Source: Mycobacterium lentiflavum | GTDB taxonomy: Bacteria > Actinomycetota > Actinomycetes > Mycobacteriales > Mycobacteriaceae | Reading direction: 5' to 3' | Assembly (NCBI RefSeq): GCF_022374895.2 | Contig: NZ_CP092423.2 | Location: forward strand, 3,906,001 to 3,970,000 | Length of the DNA stretch: 64,000 nt | Shown: piece by piece, positions 8,258 to 17,921 of the stretch | Layout of the letters: every line of letters starts with the position of its first letter | How positions within the stretch are numbered: position 1 is the first letter of the stretch | The notes under the pieces: model-generated | Seen by the model: the letters and a program-made list of their open reading frames with translations, nothing else | What the model was told of the DNA's origin: nothing | Database searches by the model: none | Program-made: the position numbers and the translations under genes

Positions 8258-8898
8258 GGGACGAACACCACGTTGGAGACCTTGGTGTCGTTGCCGACTG
8301 AGCGGACCTCGATGCGCATCCGCCATTCCCTCGGTGCTTCTTCGCCGCCGGCAGTCCGCGACTTCACCGCGACCGCCACCAATACCTGAGCCGAATCTCC
8401 CCGCTGCGATTCCAGACCCGCATCGGTCACCGTGCCCTCCGATTTCGACTGCGCCGCCTTGACGACCTCGACGAATGGCTTGGCCCGCTGCTCGAAATCT
8501 TCGCGGAAGGCCCCGGTGGCCTGATCGAGAATTCGCTGCACGTCCGCATCGACCTCGGTGTAGTTGATCGTGGTGAGGTTCACCGCGCCCTGGCGGGCGA
8601 CTTGAATGAATTGCTCACGCTGGGCCTGGGCTTGGTGCTTTTGGTAAGCCGCGTATCCCAGCCAGCCGGTCAGCCCGGTCAGCAATGCCAGGATTGCGGT
8701 GCCCGTGACCAGTGCCGCTCCGGTGCGGGAAAGCCGGCGACGGGTGAGCCGCTGCCGGCAGCGGGCGAACCGGCCTTCACTCTTGTCGGCCTCGTCGGCG
8801 GGCGCGTCGTCTTCGACCGTGTCGTAGTCCTCGGCGTAGGCACCCGTTGGCTCAGTGACCTTTTCTTCGGTCTCTGGGGTATCTGGCTCATCGGCCAT
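8254..8898 (-). CDS. Mce-associated membrane protein
   Basis: 214 residues. The ATG at 8898 has GAAGGAG just upstream and yields MADEPDTPET. The N-terminus is acidic and disordered for about 60 residues, then basic, then one membrane helix (AALVTGTAILALLTGLTGWL). The outer part ends in a Mas-type beta segment (NDTKVSNVVFVP). It follows mceF by 16 bases and overlaps the next Mas gene by four, so it belongs to the mce operon. Family function is assembly or stability of the Mce complex. Confidence 0.78.
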   Translation of the reverse strand: MADEPDTPETEEKVTEPTGAYAEDYDTVEDDAPADEADKSEGRFARCRQRLTRRRLSRTGAALVTGTAILALLTGLTGWLGYAAYQKHQAQAQREQFIQVARQGAVNLTTINYTEVDADVQRILDQATGAFREDFEQRAKPFVEVVKAAQSKSEGTVTDAGLESQRGDSAQVLVAVAVKSRTAGGEEAPREWRMRIEVRSVGNDTKVSNVVFVP

Positions 8899-8914
8899 GG
8901 TTTCTCCTTCACTT

Positions 8915-10384
8915 CTAAGCTGGCGGCACCAGTAGTGATTGCCAGTTTTTGGCACGCGGGTGCGCCAAGTCGGATTCGGTGTAATGCCGCCCGTCGGGAC
9001 CTATGTAGTCGCCCGTGGCCGGGTCATAGGTGCTGACCGCGAGCGGCGGGGCCGGTGGCGCGGTGCCCCGCGGCGGTGGTAGCCGCGGATCCTGTCCCGG
9101 CGGGTACATCGGCACGCCCTGGCCGCTGGTGGTGGCGTTGGGATCGCCCTTCCAGTTATAGCCCTCGTTGAGCGGCACATACTCCTCGTCGCTTTCACAC
9201 AGCTCGATCGTCGGCGCGCGCTTCCATGGTTTGGCCTCACACGGAATATTGCGTACGCCGCGGACATTGAGCTCGGAGTCCTGCGGCAGCCGGCAGAACA
9301 GGTCTGCTGCCGGGCGGTCGGGTGCATCGACGCTGGCCGGTGAACGACGCTGCTGTGGGGGCAGATACCCGGTGGTGCACGGCGGCGGCAGGTTGAGGTT
9401 GAGGTTGAAGTCCAACTGCGCGCCCCGGTACTCCTGTTTGGTGTTCGAGCTCGGCACGATGATCGCCGCCATGGCGGCGATGCCCTGCGGGAGCAGCACC
9501 AGCAGTTGTTCGATGTCGTGGCGATAGACGACGGCGATGTCGCCGAGGCTCACCAGGTTGGCGAACAGCACCGGCAGTGCCGGCGATACCCGGTCGAGCA
9601 ATGCGCGCCCCTCTTCGACGCCAGAAGTGCCTTGTGTCAGCAGATCTCGCACTGCGGCGTCCTGTGCCTTGAACTGCGCCATCAGGGCCGATGTTCGACT
9701 GGCCCAGGTGGCGATCGCATCCGATGTCTGCACCTGTGTGCTCAGCACCGCGGGTGATTGGTCGATCAGCGTGGCGAGCGGGTCGAGCGTCTGACCACCC
9801 GCAATGGCCAATGCTGTTGACCCGTCGAGGATCCGAGATAGCTCGGGGCCCAGTCCGCCGACCGCCCGGTTGGTCTCGTCGATCACCGTGTGCAAATTGT
9901 CCCGCGGAATCGCTTGCAGCGCGCGGTTCGTCATGTCCAGCAGGTGGCCGATGTCGACGGGTACGTCGACGTGACCGGCCGGGATGACGTCGCCGGCCTG
10001 CAGCGGCCGGGATTGCTCACCGTCCTTGCCCTGCTGCGGGGTCAATTCGATATATTGCTCACCGATCGCCGAGCGGCTGTGCACCGAAGCCTGAACATTG
10101 GCAGGCACTTTGACCCCGGATCGCATCGCGAGCACCGCGCGCACCCCGGTTGCGGTGACATCGACCGATTTAACCTGACCCACGTCGGTGCCGCGGTAGG
10201 TGACGACCGACGTCTGGTACAGACCGCCCGATTGCGGCAGGTCGACAATGACGCTGTACTCGCCGATGCCGAACAGCGTTGCCGGCAGCTTCATGAAGTT
10301 GAATGCCATTGCGCCACAAGAAACCACGGTGACCAGGGTTAAAACGGCCAACTGGATCCAGGTACGGCGATTCAGACGCAGCAT
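8915..10384 (-). CDS. mceF: MceF, MCE-domain lipid transport subunit
   Basis: 489 residues. One N-terminal membrane helix (IQLAVLTLVTVVSCGAMAF) is followed by the MCE domain with SGGLYQTSVVTYRGTDVGQV, then a long helical region and a Pro-rich tail. MCE proteins form a hexameric tube that carries lipids across the cell envelope to the YrbE permease. The ATG directly abuts the mceE TAG stop. As in other mce operons the F gene is last of the six. Which numbered operon (mce1 to mce8) this is cannot be decided from the sequence alone. Confidence 0.85.
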   Translation of the reverse strand: MLRLNRRTWIQLAVLTLVTVVSCGAMAFNFMKLPATLFGIGEYSVIVDLPQSGGLYQTSVVTYRGTDVGQVKSVDVTATGVRAVLAMRSGVKVPANVQASVHSRSAIGEQYIELTPQQGKDGEQSRPLQAGDVIPAGHVDVPVDIGHLLDMTNRALQAIPRDNLHTVIDETNRAVGGLGPELSRILDGSTALAIAGGQTLDPLATLIDQSPAVLSTQVQTSDAIATWASRTSALMAQFKAQDAAVRDLLTQGTSGVEEGRALLDRVSPALPVLFANLVSLGDIAVVYRHDIEQLLVLLPQGIAAMAAIIVPSSNTKQEYRGAQLDFNLNLNLPPPCTTGYLPPQQRRSPASVDAPDRPAADLFCRLPQDSELNVRGVRNIPCEAKPWKRAPTIELCESDEEYVPLNEGYNWKGDPNATTSGQGVPMYPPGQDPRLPPPRGTAPPAPPLAVSTYDPATGDYIGPDGRHYTESDLAHPRAKNWQSLLVPPA

Positions 10385-11506
10385 CTAGTACCCCCCGAAG
10401 TGATAGGGGTAGGTCAGCGGGTTGCCACCGGTGACCGGGCTGGGCTGCATGCCGATCGTGCGTCCCCACAGCAGTTCGAGTTGAGTCAGGTTGCCTTCCC
10501 ATCGCGAGCCGGTGAACAGTCCCTGGTCGATACGGCTCAACGTCAAGTCGACGACCAGGGTCAGGTTGGCGTAGTCGCCGCGGAACCAGTTGCGCACCGT
10601 GGACGTCGGCCAGGGGTACGTCGCCAGGCCATCGAGACCCCTGGTGAGCGAGGGCCCCGCGTCGGCAAGCGAGCGCAGTACCGGCGCGATATTGCGCAGA
10701 TTGTTGACCAGGGACTCCCTGCTCTGGTGAATGGTGTCGGCCGCGATCGCGCTGAACTTGCCCACCTGGTCGATGGTTTCGGCGATCTGGGTGCGTTCGG
10801 CCGCCAACACCGCCAGCGCTTTGGGGACCGTCATCAGGGCCTTGTCGACGACCGGGTCGTTGGCGGCAACCTGGCCCGCCAGAGCGTTGAGGTTCTCGGC
10901 GGCGGCAATGATGTCGTCGGTCTGATCGTTGGTCTTCGCGATGAACTCATCCAGTTGGTTCAGCAGGCTGCGCATGTCGTTTTCGCGGCCCGCGAACGCC
11001 TTGGCGACGGCCTGGTTGATCTCTTGTAACTGCCCAATTCCCCCGCCGTTGAGCAGGATTGACACCGACGCCAACGTCTGCTCGGTAGTCGGGTACAAGC
11101 TCGCACGCGACAGCGGGATGACCGATCCGTTTTTGAGTTGGCCCACCGGAGGCTCGTCCTTGGGCGGCGTGAGCTCAATGTGCATCGAACCGAGCAGGCT
11201 GGTCTGGCCCAGCTTTGCGGTGGAATTGGCCGGCAAGCGCACATCACCGTTGATGCGCATGGTGACCAGCGCGTGCCAATCCTGCAGCTCGATCTTGGTG
11301 ACGTTACCGACGTTGACGTCGTCGACCCGAACACGCGTGTTCTGCTGAATGGTCACCACGTCGGGCATTTGCGCCTGGATCGTGTAGGCGCCGGGCCCAC
11401 CACCGGAGGTACCGGGCAGGGTGAACGAATTCAGTCCTCGCCATCCGCACCCGGAAAGCGCAGCGAGACATACCAAACCGAGCACTGCGGCCATCGCCCG
11501 TCTCAT
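10385..11506 (-). CDS. mceE: MceE, MCE-family lipoprotein
   Basis: 373 residues. The signal peptide ends in a lipobox LSGC with Cys20, so this is a lipoprotein, as MceE subunits (LprK type) usually are. The MCE domain follows with YTIQAQMPDVVTIQQNTRVR and VDDVNVGNVTKIELQD, then coiled helical segments. Start and the mceD stop share ATGA. It is the fifth MCE gene of the operon. Confidence 0.87.
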   Translation of the reverse strand: MRRAMAAVLGLVCLAALSGCGWRGLNSFTLPGTSGGGPGAYTIQAQMPDVVTIQQNTRVRVDDVNVGNVTKIELQDWHALVTMRINGDVRLPANSTAKLGQTSLLGSMHIELTPPKDEPPVGQLKNGSVIPLSRASLYPTTEQTLASVSILLNGGGIGQLQEINQAVAKAFAGRENDMRSLLNQLDEFIAKTNDQTDDIIAAAENLNALAGQVAANDPVVDKALMTVPKALAVLAAERTQIAETIDQVGKFSAIAADTIHQSRESLVNNLRNIAPVLRSLADAGPSLTRGLDGLATYPWPTSTVRNWFRGDYANLTLVVDLTLSRIDQGLFTGSRWEGNLTQLELLWGRTIGMQPSPVTGGNPLTYPYHFGGY

Positions 11507-12837
11507 GATTCAGGCCCCGTCGGCAGCATCAGGTTCTGCAACACCTGAATCGAGCTCATGCCGGCACTCGGCGGCGGCGGCGCCTCGACCTGCACCGGCG
11601 GCGGCCCCGCAGGTGGTGGTGCGTCGGGCGACGATGGCGCCTCGGGTGGTGGCGGGGGCGGGTTCCCGGGCCGCAGCCAGTCCTCGCTGTAGGTGATCTC
11701 GCTCGGCCGGGCCTGCGTCCCGACAAACGGATTGATGCCGGCCGGGATGTAGTTGTAGATGCGGTTCTTGATGATCGGGTTGATGTACTGCAGGCACAGC
11801 TTCGACACCCTGGCCAGGCGTGCCCGGGATGCCGCTTCGATCGAGCTGCAAATGAACTGCGGAATGTCGGCGAAGTTGTTCAACGCCAAGATGCCGGTCA
11901 TCGCGCTCTGTGCGGGTTGATAGATGTTCAGGAAGTTCTGGAACACCGTCGGGGCGATGTGCAGGATTTGCTTGATGTCGCCGCGGCTGTCGTTCAGCGC
12001 GGTCGTGATCGACCCCAGCCGGTCGAACGTGACGCCCATCGATTCCCGGTTCTCGGCGAGGAAGTCGCGTACATCAACCAGTGCGCCATCCAAAGCCTTG
12101 AGCGCATTGCCGATTTCATTGGGGCTGTTCGTCAGTACCGTCGTCACGCTGGCCAGATTCCGGTTGAACGAGGCCAGCAGATCGCTGCTGGAGTACAGGG
12201 CCGAGACCAGGAGCTGCAGATTGCGCACCGTGCTGAAGATGTCGTCGGCGTGATCGCCGAGCGCCGAAATGGCTTGGGACAGCTTGATGACGGTGTCGCG
12301 CGCAGTGTCCCCCTGGCCGCGTAGGTTATCAGCGGCCGAGTTGACGAACTCGCCGACGGAGTTGACCCCGCCCGGAGTGGTCGGCTGTAACGCCTCGGTC
12401 AGCTTCTCCAGCTGTTTGCGAAAGTCGTCCCATTCGACCGGCACCGCGGTGCGGTTCAACGGAATCGACGCGCCAGGACTCAGTTTGGGTCCGCCGGAGT
12501 ATGCCGGGACGAGTTGAATAGCTCGCGAAGTCACCAGCGACGGGGACAGGATCGCGGCACGGGCATCGGCCGGAACCGGGTACTGCTTGTCGACGGAGAA
12601 CGTCACCTTGGAGCTGGTGGGCTGCGGCTCAATCTTGTCCACCACGCCGACCGCCACACCGAGGATGCGAATCTCGTCGCCGACGAACAGGCCGTTGGCC
12701 TCCGTGAAATACGCAGAGTACGTGTTCTTTTCGACCTCTTTCCACAGATTCCTGGCGACCAGGAACGACGCCGCGGCCAGCGTCAGCACCAGGCTGATCG
12801 CGGTGGCCTTCCGTAGGGTGTCTCGACTCATGTTCAT
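11503..12837 (-). CDS. mceD: MceD, MCE-domain lipid transport subunit
   Basis: 444 residues. An N-terminal membrane anchor (ATAISLVLTLAAASFLVA) precedes the MCE domain (YFTEANGLFVGDEIRILGVA, VGVVDKIEP). The C-terminal 80 residues are strongly Pro-rich (many PPPP runs), common for MceD and probably spanning or anchoring in the cell wall. The ATG overlaps the mceC stop. A second Met two codons in is possible as start. Confidence 0.86.
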   Translation of the reverse strand: MNMSRDTLRKATAISLVLTLAAASFLVARNLWKEVEKNTYSAYFTEANGLFVGDEIRILGVAVGVVDKIEPQPTSSKVTFSVDKQYPVPADARAAILSPSLVTSRAIQLVPAYSGGPKLSPGASIPLNRTAVPVEWDDFRKQLEKLTEALQPTTPGGVNSVGEFVNSAADNLRGQGDTARDTVIKLSQAISALGDHADDIFSTVRNLQLLVSALYSSSDLLASFNRNLASVTTVLTNSPNEIGNALKALDGALVDVRDFLAENRESMGVTFDRLGSITTALNDSRGDIKQILHIAPTVFQNFLNIYQPAQSAMTGILALNNFADIPQFICSSIEAASRARLARVSKLCLQYINPIIKNRIYNYIPAGINPFVGTQARPSEITYSEDWLRPGNPPPPPPEAPSSPDAPPPAGPPPVQVEAPPPPSAGMSSIQVLQNLMLPTGPES

Positions 12838-14015
12838 GGGCCGTCGAATTCATGCGGTGACGGCGGCGGGATGGTCCGCACCGGCGGCGTCGAGGGCGGC
12901 GGTGAAGGCGGCTGCGACCACAGCGGGACCGGTGCGTTCTCCGGCGGCACGGGCGGCGTTCCGGTGGGCGGATCCACCGCTTCCGAGGGCAACTTCTGAT
13001 CGGGATCCAGGAAACGGTCATACATGTCCGCGTCCAGGACCGGCCCACCGATCTGGCCGGGAAGCAGGTTCGCCACGTAGGCCTTGAAAAATGGCCCAGA
13101 ACCCAGGCATTCGCCGAACGACATCGCGTATCGCTTGAACTTCGGCAAGGTGCGCTGAATATCTTCCTTGCGGTTGTCCAAGATCTCGAGCACACCGTTG
13201 AGCTTGTCCAGGGCCGGCTTGAGTTGGGTTCTGTTGTCGGCGACCAAACCGGAGATTTGATGCGACACCGCGGTGAGGTTGTTCATCAGGGCGTCCAGCG
13301 AATCCCGCTCGTCGAGCAACGCGGCCAATAGCGCGTTGGAGTTCGCGACCAGGCCGGCGATCTGCTGACTGCGCTTGCCCAGCACGGTCGACACCTTGTT
13401 GGCGTTGCCGAGCAGGTTGCGCAGCTGCGCGTCACGACCGTTGAGAGTGTCGGAGAACCGGGCCACACCTTCCAAGGCGGGCCGTAGGTTCGGCGGTGTC
13501 TCCTTGAAGGTATCCGCCAACGTCGTCAGCGCCGAGGACAATTGAGCGGTGTCCAGCCCGCTGATCGTGGTGGTCAGGTCGCCCAGCGCGTCGGGCAGGT
13601 CATAAGGCGAGTGTGTGCGGGACAGCGGAATGGGGCCCGACAACCGCCCTTCGCCACGCGGTGTGAGCTCCAGCATCTTGGAGCCCAGGATCGTTTCGGT
13701 CTTGATCGCCGCCTCGGTGCGGTCGCCCAGCTCGATGCCCTGGCGAACGGTGAAGCCGATCCGGACCTTGGTGCCCTCCAGCCGGATATCGGAGACGCGG
13801 CCGACTCCCAGCCCCGAAACCCGCACTGTATTGCCGGGTTTGATGCCACCAGCCTCGGAGAAGTAGGCGGCGTAGTCATCCGTATTTTTGACGAAAGGCA
13901 GCTTGTTGTACTGAAATGCGACGACTGTGATGCAGGCCAGAATTACGGTGCCCATCAGTCCTAGCGCGAACGGGCTCCGGCGGCCAAGCGGCTTGATCTT
14001 GGGCAGCTTTGTCAT
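12834..14015 (-). CDS. mceC: MceC, MCE-domain lipid transport subunit
   Basis: 393 residues from the ATG that overlaps the mceB stop (ATGA). A basic N-terminus leads to one membrane helix (LGLMGTVILACITVVAFQY), then the MCE domain with YFSEAGGIKPGNTVRVSGLG and VGRVSDIRLEG. The tail is Pro-rich. It is one of six subunits of the Mce tube. Confidence 0.86.
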   Translation of the reverse strand: MTKLPKIKPLGRRSPFALGLMGTVILACITVVAFQYNKLPFVKNTDDYAAYFSEAGGIKPGNTVRVSGLGVGRVSDIRLEGTKVRIGFTVRQGIELGDRTEAAIKTETILGSKMLELTPRGEGRLSGPIPLSRTHSPYDLPDALGDLTTTISGLDTAQLSSALTTLADTFKETPPNLRPALEGVARFSDTLNGRDAQLRNLLGNANKVSTVLGKRSQQIAGLVANSNALLAALLDERDSLDALMNNLTAVSHQISGLVADNRTQLKPALDKLNGVLEILDNRKEDIQRTLPKFKRYAMSFGECLGSGPFFKAYVANLLPGQIGGPVLDADMYDRFLDPDQKLPSEAVDPPTGTPPVPPENAPVPLWSQPPSPPPSTPPVRTIPPPSPHEFDGP

Positions 14016-15040
14016 TGGGGCGTGCACCGCCCGCTGGGCTGTCCCAGAAGTTTGACGAAGATCGGGTTGCCCCCCTTGCCGTTGACCTTCAGCAGAACCT
14101 CGCAGAAGTAGAAGCCGAAGTAGTCACCGTTGAGTCCCTGGCGGGCCAGCACCTGATAGATATCGGGAAGGTCCTTGAGCAGTTTGTCGACATAGTCGCG
14201 GTCGGAAACCACCTGTGCGGATACGCGGTCGGTCTCGTGCACCACGTCCTTGATCGGCTGCCGGGACTGGACAAGCAGATCGGCGACGGAACCGGCGGCC
14301 GCGTTGACATAGGCCAGCCCGGTGGAGATGTCGTCCTTGCGCTGTGCCAGGCCCTCCACGAACTGAGCCAGTTTGTCCAGGCCGTCGGAGAACTCGCGGT
14401 CGCGCGCGGCGAAAGTGTGCAGCACCGTATTCAGGTTGGTGATCAGCTCGCCGATCAATTGGCTGCGCCCGGCCAGCGTCGAGGTCAGCATCGAGGTCTG
14501 CGACAGCACCGACGCCAGCGTGCCGCCCTGTCCCTGGAAGATTCGAAGGAGCTGACCGGACAGTGCGTTGACCTGATCGGGATCCAGCGCCCGGAACAAC
14601 GGGCGGAAACCACCGATAAGCGCATCGATGTCAAGAGCGGGCGACGTCCGCGCCAGCGGAATCGTCGAGCCCGGCGGCAACCGGCGCGGCGGCCCCGGCG
14701 CTTCTTCGAGCGCGAGATAGCGGTCACCGATTAGGTTTTCGTACCGCACGACAGCCTTGGTGCCCTCGGTGAGCCGGATCCCGTTGTCGATCGCGAAGCC
14801 GACCGTGACGGTGCCGTCGCGGTGCAAAGTGAGATCGCCGACCTTGCCGACCTCCACCCCGGCGATGCGAACAAAGTTGCCGGACTTCAGACCGGAGATG
14901 TTCGTGAAGACCGCAGAAAAGTCGGTGCGGTCCTCAAAGCGCAGCTGTCCGAACACCGCGATCAGCGAAAAGGTGAAGAGCAGGCACACCAGCGTGAAGA
15001 TTGCGACACGGGCGATGATGCTCGAGAGTTTCCTTCTCAT
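14012..15040 (-). CDS. mceB: MceB, MCE-domain lipid transport subunit
   Basis: 342 residues. The start at 15040 is fixed by a four-base overlap with the mceA stop and by the usual MceB beginning: a short basic stretch followed by a membrane helix (VAIFTLVCLLFTFSLIAVFG). The MCE domain contains FTNISGLKSGNFVRIAGVEV and GKVGDLTLH. It lacks the long Pro-rich tail of the C and D subunits, as is common for MceB. Confidence 0.86.
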   Translation of the reverse strand: MRRKLSSIIARVAIFTLVCLLFTFSLIAVFGQLRFEDRTDFSAVFTNISGLKSGNFVRIAGVEVGKVGDLTLHRDGTVTVGFAIDNGIRLTEGTKAVVRYENLIGDRYLALEEAPGPPRRLPPGSTIPLARTSPALDIDALIGGFRPLFRALDPDQVNALSGQLLRIFQGQGGTLASVLSQTSMLTSTLAGRSQLIGELITNLNTVLHTFAARDREFSDGLDKLAQFVEGLAQRKDDISTGLAYVNAAAGSVADLLVQSRQPIKDVVHETDRVSAQVVSDRDYVDKLLKDLPDIYQVLARQGLNGDYFGFYFCEVLLKVNGKGGNPIFVKLLGQPSGRCTPQ

Positions 15041-16305
15041 GGTGGCGGTTGCCCCCCGCGCCAGAAGTAGCGTGGCGGTTCGGGAGGGTTCTTCGTGGTC
15101 GGGAAGTAGTTTGCCCACCATGGGTTTCCGGCGGCCACGTTGGTGCGGATCTCGTTCGGCGCCGCGCCCCAACCGGTGTCGGTGACCAGCGCGCGCACCG
15201 GGAAGTTCGCGCTCGGGTCGGGTAGCGAACCGCAGCTGGGTCTACCGCCCGGCCCGCCGGTGGCGTTGACCTTCGGAAGGTGCTTCGGAAACCGGTACGG
15301 GTCGTCGCCGAAGAGCAACGCAGCATCGAGAATCACCGAATACCCGTTGCCGCCCAGCGCATCTCGACCACCGTGGTCGACGTACCACTGCGCCCCCTGA
15401 AACAGGCACGTGTAGGTCGGCGAGTACTTGTTGAACAGAGTCAAGGTCGGGTCGAGCAGGCTCATCGACCGCACGATGTTGGGTTCGTTTCTGCCGATCA
15501 CGTTGATACCGGTCTGGCTGAAGCCGATCGCGGACAGCAGCAGCGAGTCGAGCGACCGCTGGTTTTCGGTCAGGGTGGTGCTGGTGGTCGCCGCGGAGTC
15601 TAGGATCGACAGGATGTCTTGCGCGGCATCGGAATAGATGGCAGTGGTCTTGCCGAATAACTGCCAGTCCCGGTGGATGGTGTCCATGCGCGGGTTGACG
15701 GTGAGCAGCAGGTTGTTCGAATCGGTGATCGCCTGTCCGAGCCGATCGCCCTTACCGCGTACCGATTGCGCGAAGGCCGACAGGATCGCATTCAGCTTGG
15801 CCGGGTCGAGCGCCTGGACCACCGATTGCAGGTTTTCGAAGACCGTATTGACCTCAACGGTGACATTGCGTGAGCGCACCACCGCCCCGGGCTGCAACGG
15901 GGTGTGGCTGGCCTGCTCGGGCACGATCAGGTCGACGTACTTGGAGCCGAACGCGGTGGTCGACTTGATCTCGGCCTCGAGGTTGCTGGGTAGATACTTG
16001 AACGAGCCGGGATCCATCTTCAGTTGCAGCTGGGCCGCTTTCACGTCGGTGCCGATCGAGGCGACCGTGCCGACCTGCACCCCGCGCAACTTCACCTTGG
16101 CGCCCGGTTCCATCACCAGCCCGGCCCGATCCGACACCAACGTGAGCGGGACGAAATCCTGAAACTTTCCGGAGAACGAACCGGCGGTCATCACGATCAG
16201 CCCGCCGATCAGGATGAATAACGTCGGCGCCCACCAGATCGGGTCGATCCTGCTGGCGCGGACTCTATTTGGTCTACCGGGTCCGCTTTCCCTGTGGTTG
16301 CTCAT
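15037..16305 (-). CDS. mceA: MceA, MCE-domain lipid transport subunit
   Basis: 422 residues. The N-terminus is basic and then hydrophobic (WWAPTLFILIGGLIVMTAG). The MCE domain follows with SDRAGLVMEPGAKVKLRGVQ and VGTVASIG. The helical C-terminal part ends in a Pro-rich segment. It begins three bases after the yrbEB stop and is the first MCE gene of the cluster. MceA forms part of the hexameric substrate channel. Confidence 0.87.
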   Translation of the reverse strand: MSNHRESGPGRPNRVRASRIDPIWWAPTLFILIGGLIVMTAGSFSGKFQDFVPLTLVSDRAGLVMEPGAKVKLRGVQVGTVASIGTDVKAAQLQLKMDPGSFKYLPSNLEAEIKSTTAFGSKYVDLIVPEQASHTPLQPGAVVRSRNVTVEVNTVFENLQSVVQALDPAKLNAILSAFAQSVRGKGDRLGQAITDSNNLLLTVNPRMDTIHRDWQLFGKTTAIYSDAAQDILSILDSAATTSTTLTENQRSLDSLLLSAIGFSQTGINVIGRNEPNIVRSMSLLDPTLTLFNKYSPTYTCLFQGAQWYVDHGGRDALGGNGYSVILDAALLFGDDPYRFPKHLPKVNATGGPGGRPSCGSLPDPSANFPVRALVTDTGWGAAPNEIRTNVAAGNPWWANYFPTTKNPPEPPRYFWRGGQPPP

Positions 16306-16308
16306 CTA

Positions 16309-17157
16309 CTACCCGGACAGGTTGAAGTTGCCGGACTGCCCGTAGACGGACAGCGAGATCATCAGGCAGACGAACGCCGTGACGATCATCGACGACCGCA
16401 CTGAACGACCGACAGCCTCCCCCACTCCGGCGGGGCCACCTGTCGCGGTAAAGCCGTAATACGTGTGCACGACCATCACACCCGTCGCCATCGTCAGCGC
16501 CGAAAGGAACGACCACATCAAGTCGTTGGGACGCAAGAAGGTGGAGAAGTAGTGCTCGTACACGCCCCGCGACTGGCCGTAGGCGTAGATCGTGAGGAAC
16601 TTCGCCGCGACGAACGACATCAGCACCGCGACGGCGTAGAGCGGAATGACGACCAGGACGCCCGCGATGATCCGCGTAGAGGCCAGATAGGTGATCGAGC
16701 GGATGCCCATGACTTCCAGCGCATCGATCTCCTCGTTGATGCGCATCGCACCCAGCTGTGCCGTCGCGCCCGCGCCGATCGTGGCCGCCAGTGCCAAGCC
16801 GGCCGTGCAGGGCGCGATCATCCGGACGTTCAGAAACGCCGACAGAAACCCGGTCAGCGCTTCGACGCCGATGTTGGACAGCGTGTCGTAGCCCTGCACC
16901 GCGACCAGAGCGCCGGTGGTCAGGGTCAAGAATCCGATGATGCCTACGGTGCCGCCGATCACCGCCAGTGCGCCGGTGCCCATGCCCATCTCGGCAATCA
17001 GCCGCAGCAGCTCGTTGGGGTAGCGCCGGACCGCGTCAACCGTGGCCGCCAACGACTTGCCATAGAACTCGGTCTGCTCCCCCAGCTTGCGGGTGTAGGC
17101 CACCAGCCTTGGGCCGAGGGCTTCCAGCCACGACGGACCGCGTGCGAGATCGGTCAT
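16309..17157 (-). CDS. yrbEB: YrbEB, Mce-system ABC permease
   Basis: 282 residues with five to six predicted membrane helices and the MlaE/YrbE signature, including AQLGAMRINEEIDALEVMGI, which holds the conserved EIDALEVMGI loop contacting the ATPase. YrbEA and YrbEB form the inner-membrane permease of Mce lipid importers, powered by the MceG ATPase encoded elsewhere. Its ATG overlaps the yrbEA stop. Confidence 0.9.
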   Translation of the reverse strand: MTDLARGPSWLEALGPRLVAYTRKLGEQTEFYGKSLAATVDAVRRYPNELLRLIAEMGMGTGALAVIGGTVGIIGFLTLTTGALVAVQGYDTLSNIGVEALTGFLSAFLNVRMIAPCTAGLALAATIGAGATAQLGAMRINEEIDALEVMGIRSITYLASTRIIAGVLVVIPLYAVAVLMSFVAAKFLTIYAYGQSRGVYEHYFSTFLRPNDLMWSFLSALTMATGVMVVHTYYGFTATGGPAGVGEAVGRSVRSSMIVTAFVCLMISLSVYGQSGNFNLSG

Positions 17158-17921
17158 TTGGCAGTCACTTTCACACCGAGCGCGGTGGTCACGATGTTGA
17201 TGAAGAACAACGCCATAAAGGAGAAGACCACCGTCTCGTTGACCGCGTTCCCGACGCCGGTCGGGCCACCGCCCACCGAAAGTCCCTTGTAGCAGGCGAT
17301 CAGGCCGGCAGACAGCCCGAACAGGGTCGCCTTGATCAGCGAGATCACCACCTGCGGAAGACCGGTGACCAGCGTCATGCCCGCGATGAACGCGCCGGGC
17401 GTGACGTGCTGCACGAACACCACGAAGATGTAGCTGCCCGTCAATCCGGTCACCGCGACCACCGAGTAGAGCAGCACCGCGACGAAGGTGGCGGCAATGA
17501 TGCGCGGAACCACCAGTGCCTGAACCGGGTTGACGCCGATGACCTTCATCGCGTCGATTTCCTCACGGATGGTGCGAGCACCCAAGTCGGCGCACATGGC
17601 GGTCGACCCGGCACCCGAGACCACCATCGCCGTGACAACCGGTCCGACCTGGGTGACCGAGGCCAGGCCCGCGCCTGCACCGGACAAGTCTCCTGCACCA
17701 ATCTCAACGAGCAGAATGTTGAGGACGAACACGATCAGCACCGTGTACGGAATCGAGAGCATGATCGTCGGGAAGATCGACACCCGCGCGACGAACCAGA
17801 TCTGCTCGAGAATCTCGCGCCAGGCCCACGGGCGTCGCAGCGCAGTCACCAATGCCTCGGCGCTGAGCATGAAGAATTCACCCAGCGCATTCATGGGCTT
17901 GGCGATGGCCGTGCCGTTCAT
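17154..17921 (-). CDS. yrbEA: YrbEA, Mce-system ABC permease
   Basis: 255 residues, MlaE/YrbE family, with the loop LGARTIREEIDAMKVIGVNP. It is the first gene of an operon of eleven co-directional genes that overlap or nearly touch down to 7161. No regulator gene (GntR or TetR) lies next to it, unlike the mce1 to mce3 operons of M. tuberculosis. The ribosome binding site is weak (AAGCGGGG). Confidence 0.9.
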   Translation of the reverse strand: MNGTAIAKPMNALGEFFMLSAEALVTALRRPWAWREILEQIWFVARVSIFPTIMLSIPYTVLIVFVLNILLVEIGAGDLSGAGAGLASVTQVGPVVTAMVVSGAGSTAMCADLGARTIREEIDAMKVIGVNPVQALVVPRIIAATFVAVLLYSVVAVTGLTGSYIFVVFVQHVTPGAFIAGMTLVTGLPQVVISLIKATLFGLSAGLIACYKGLSVGGGPTGVGNAVNETVVFSFMALFFINIVTTALGVKVTAK

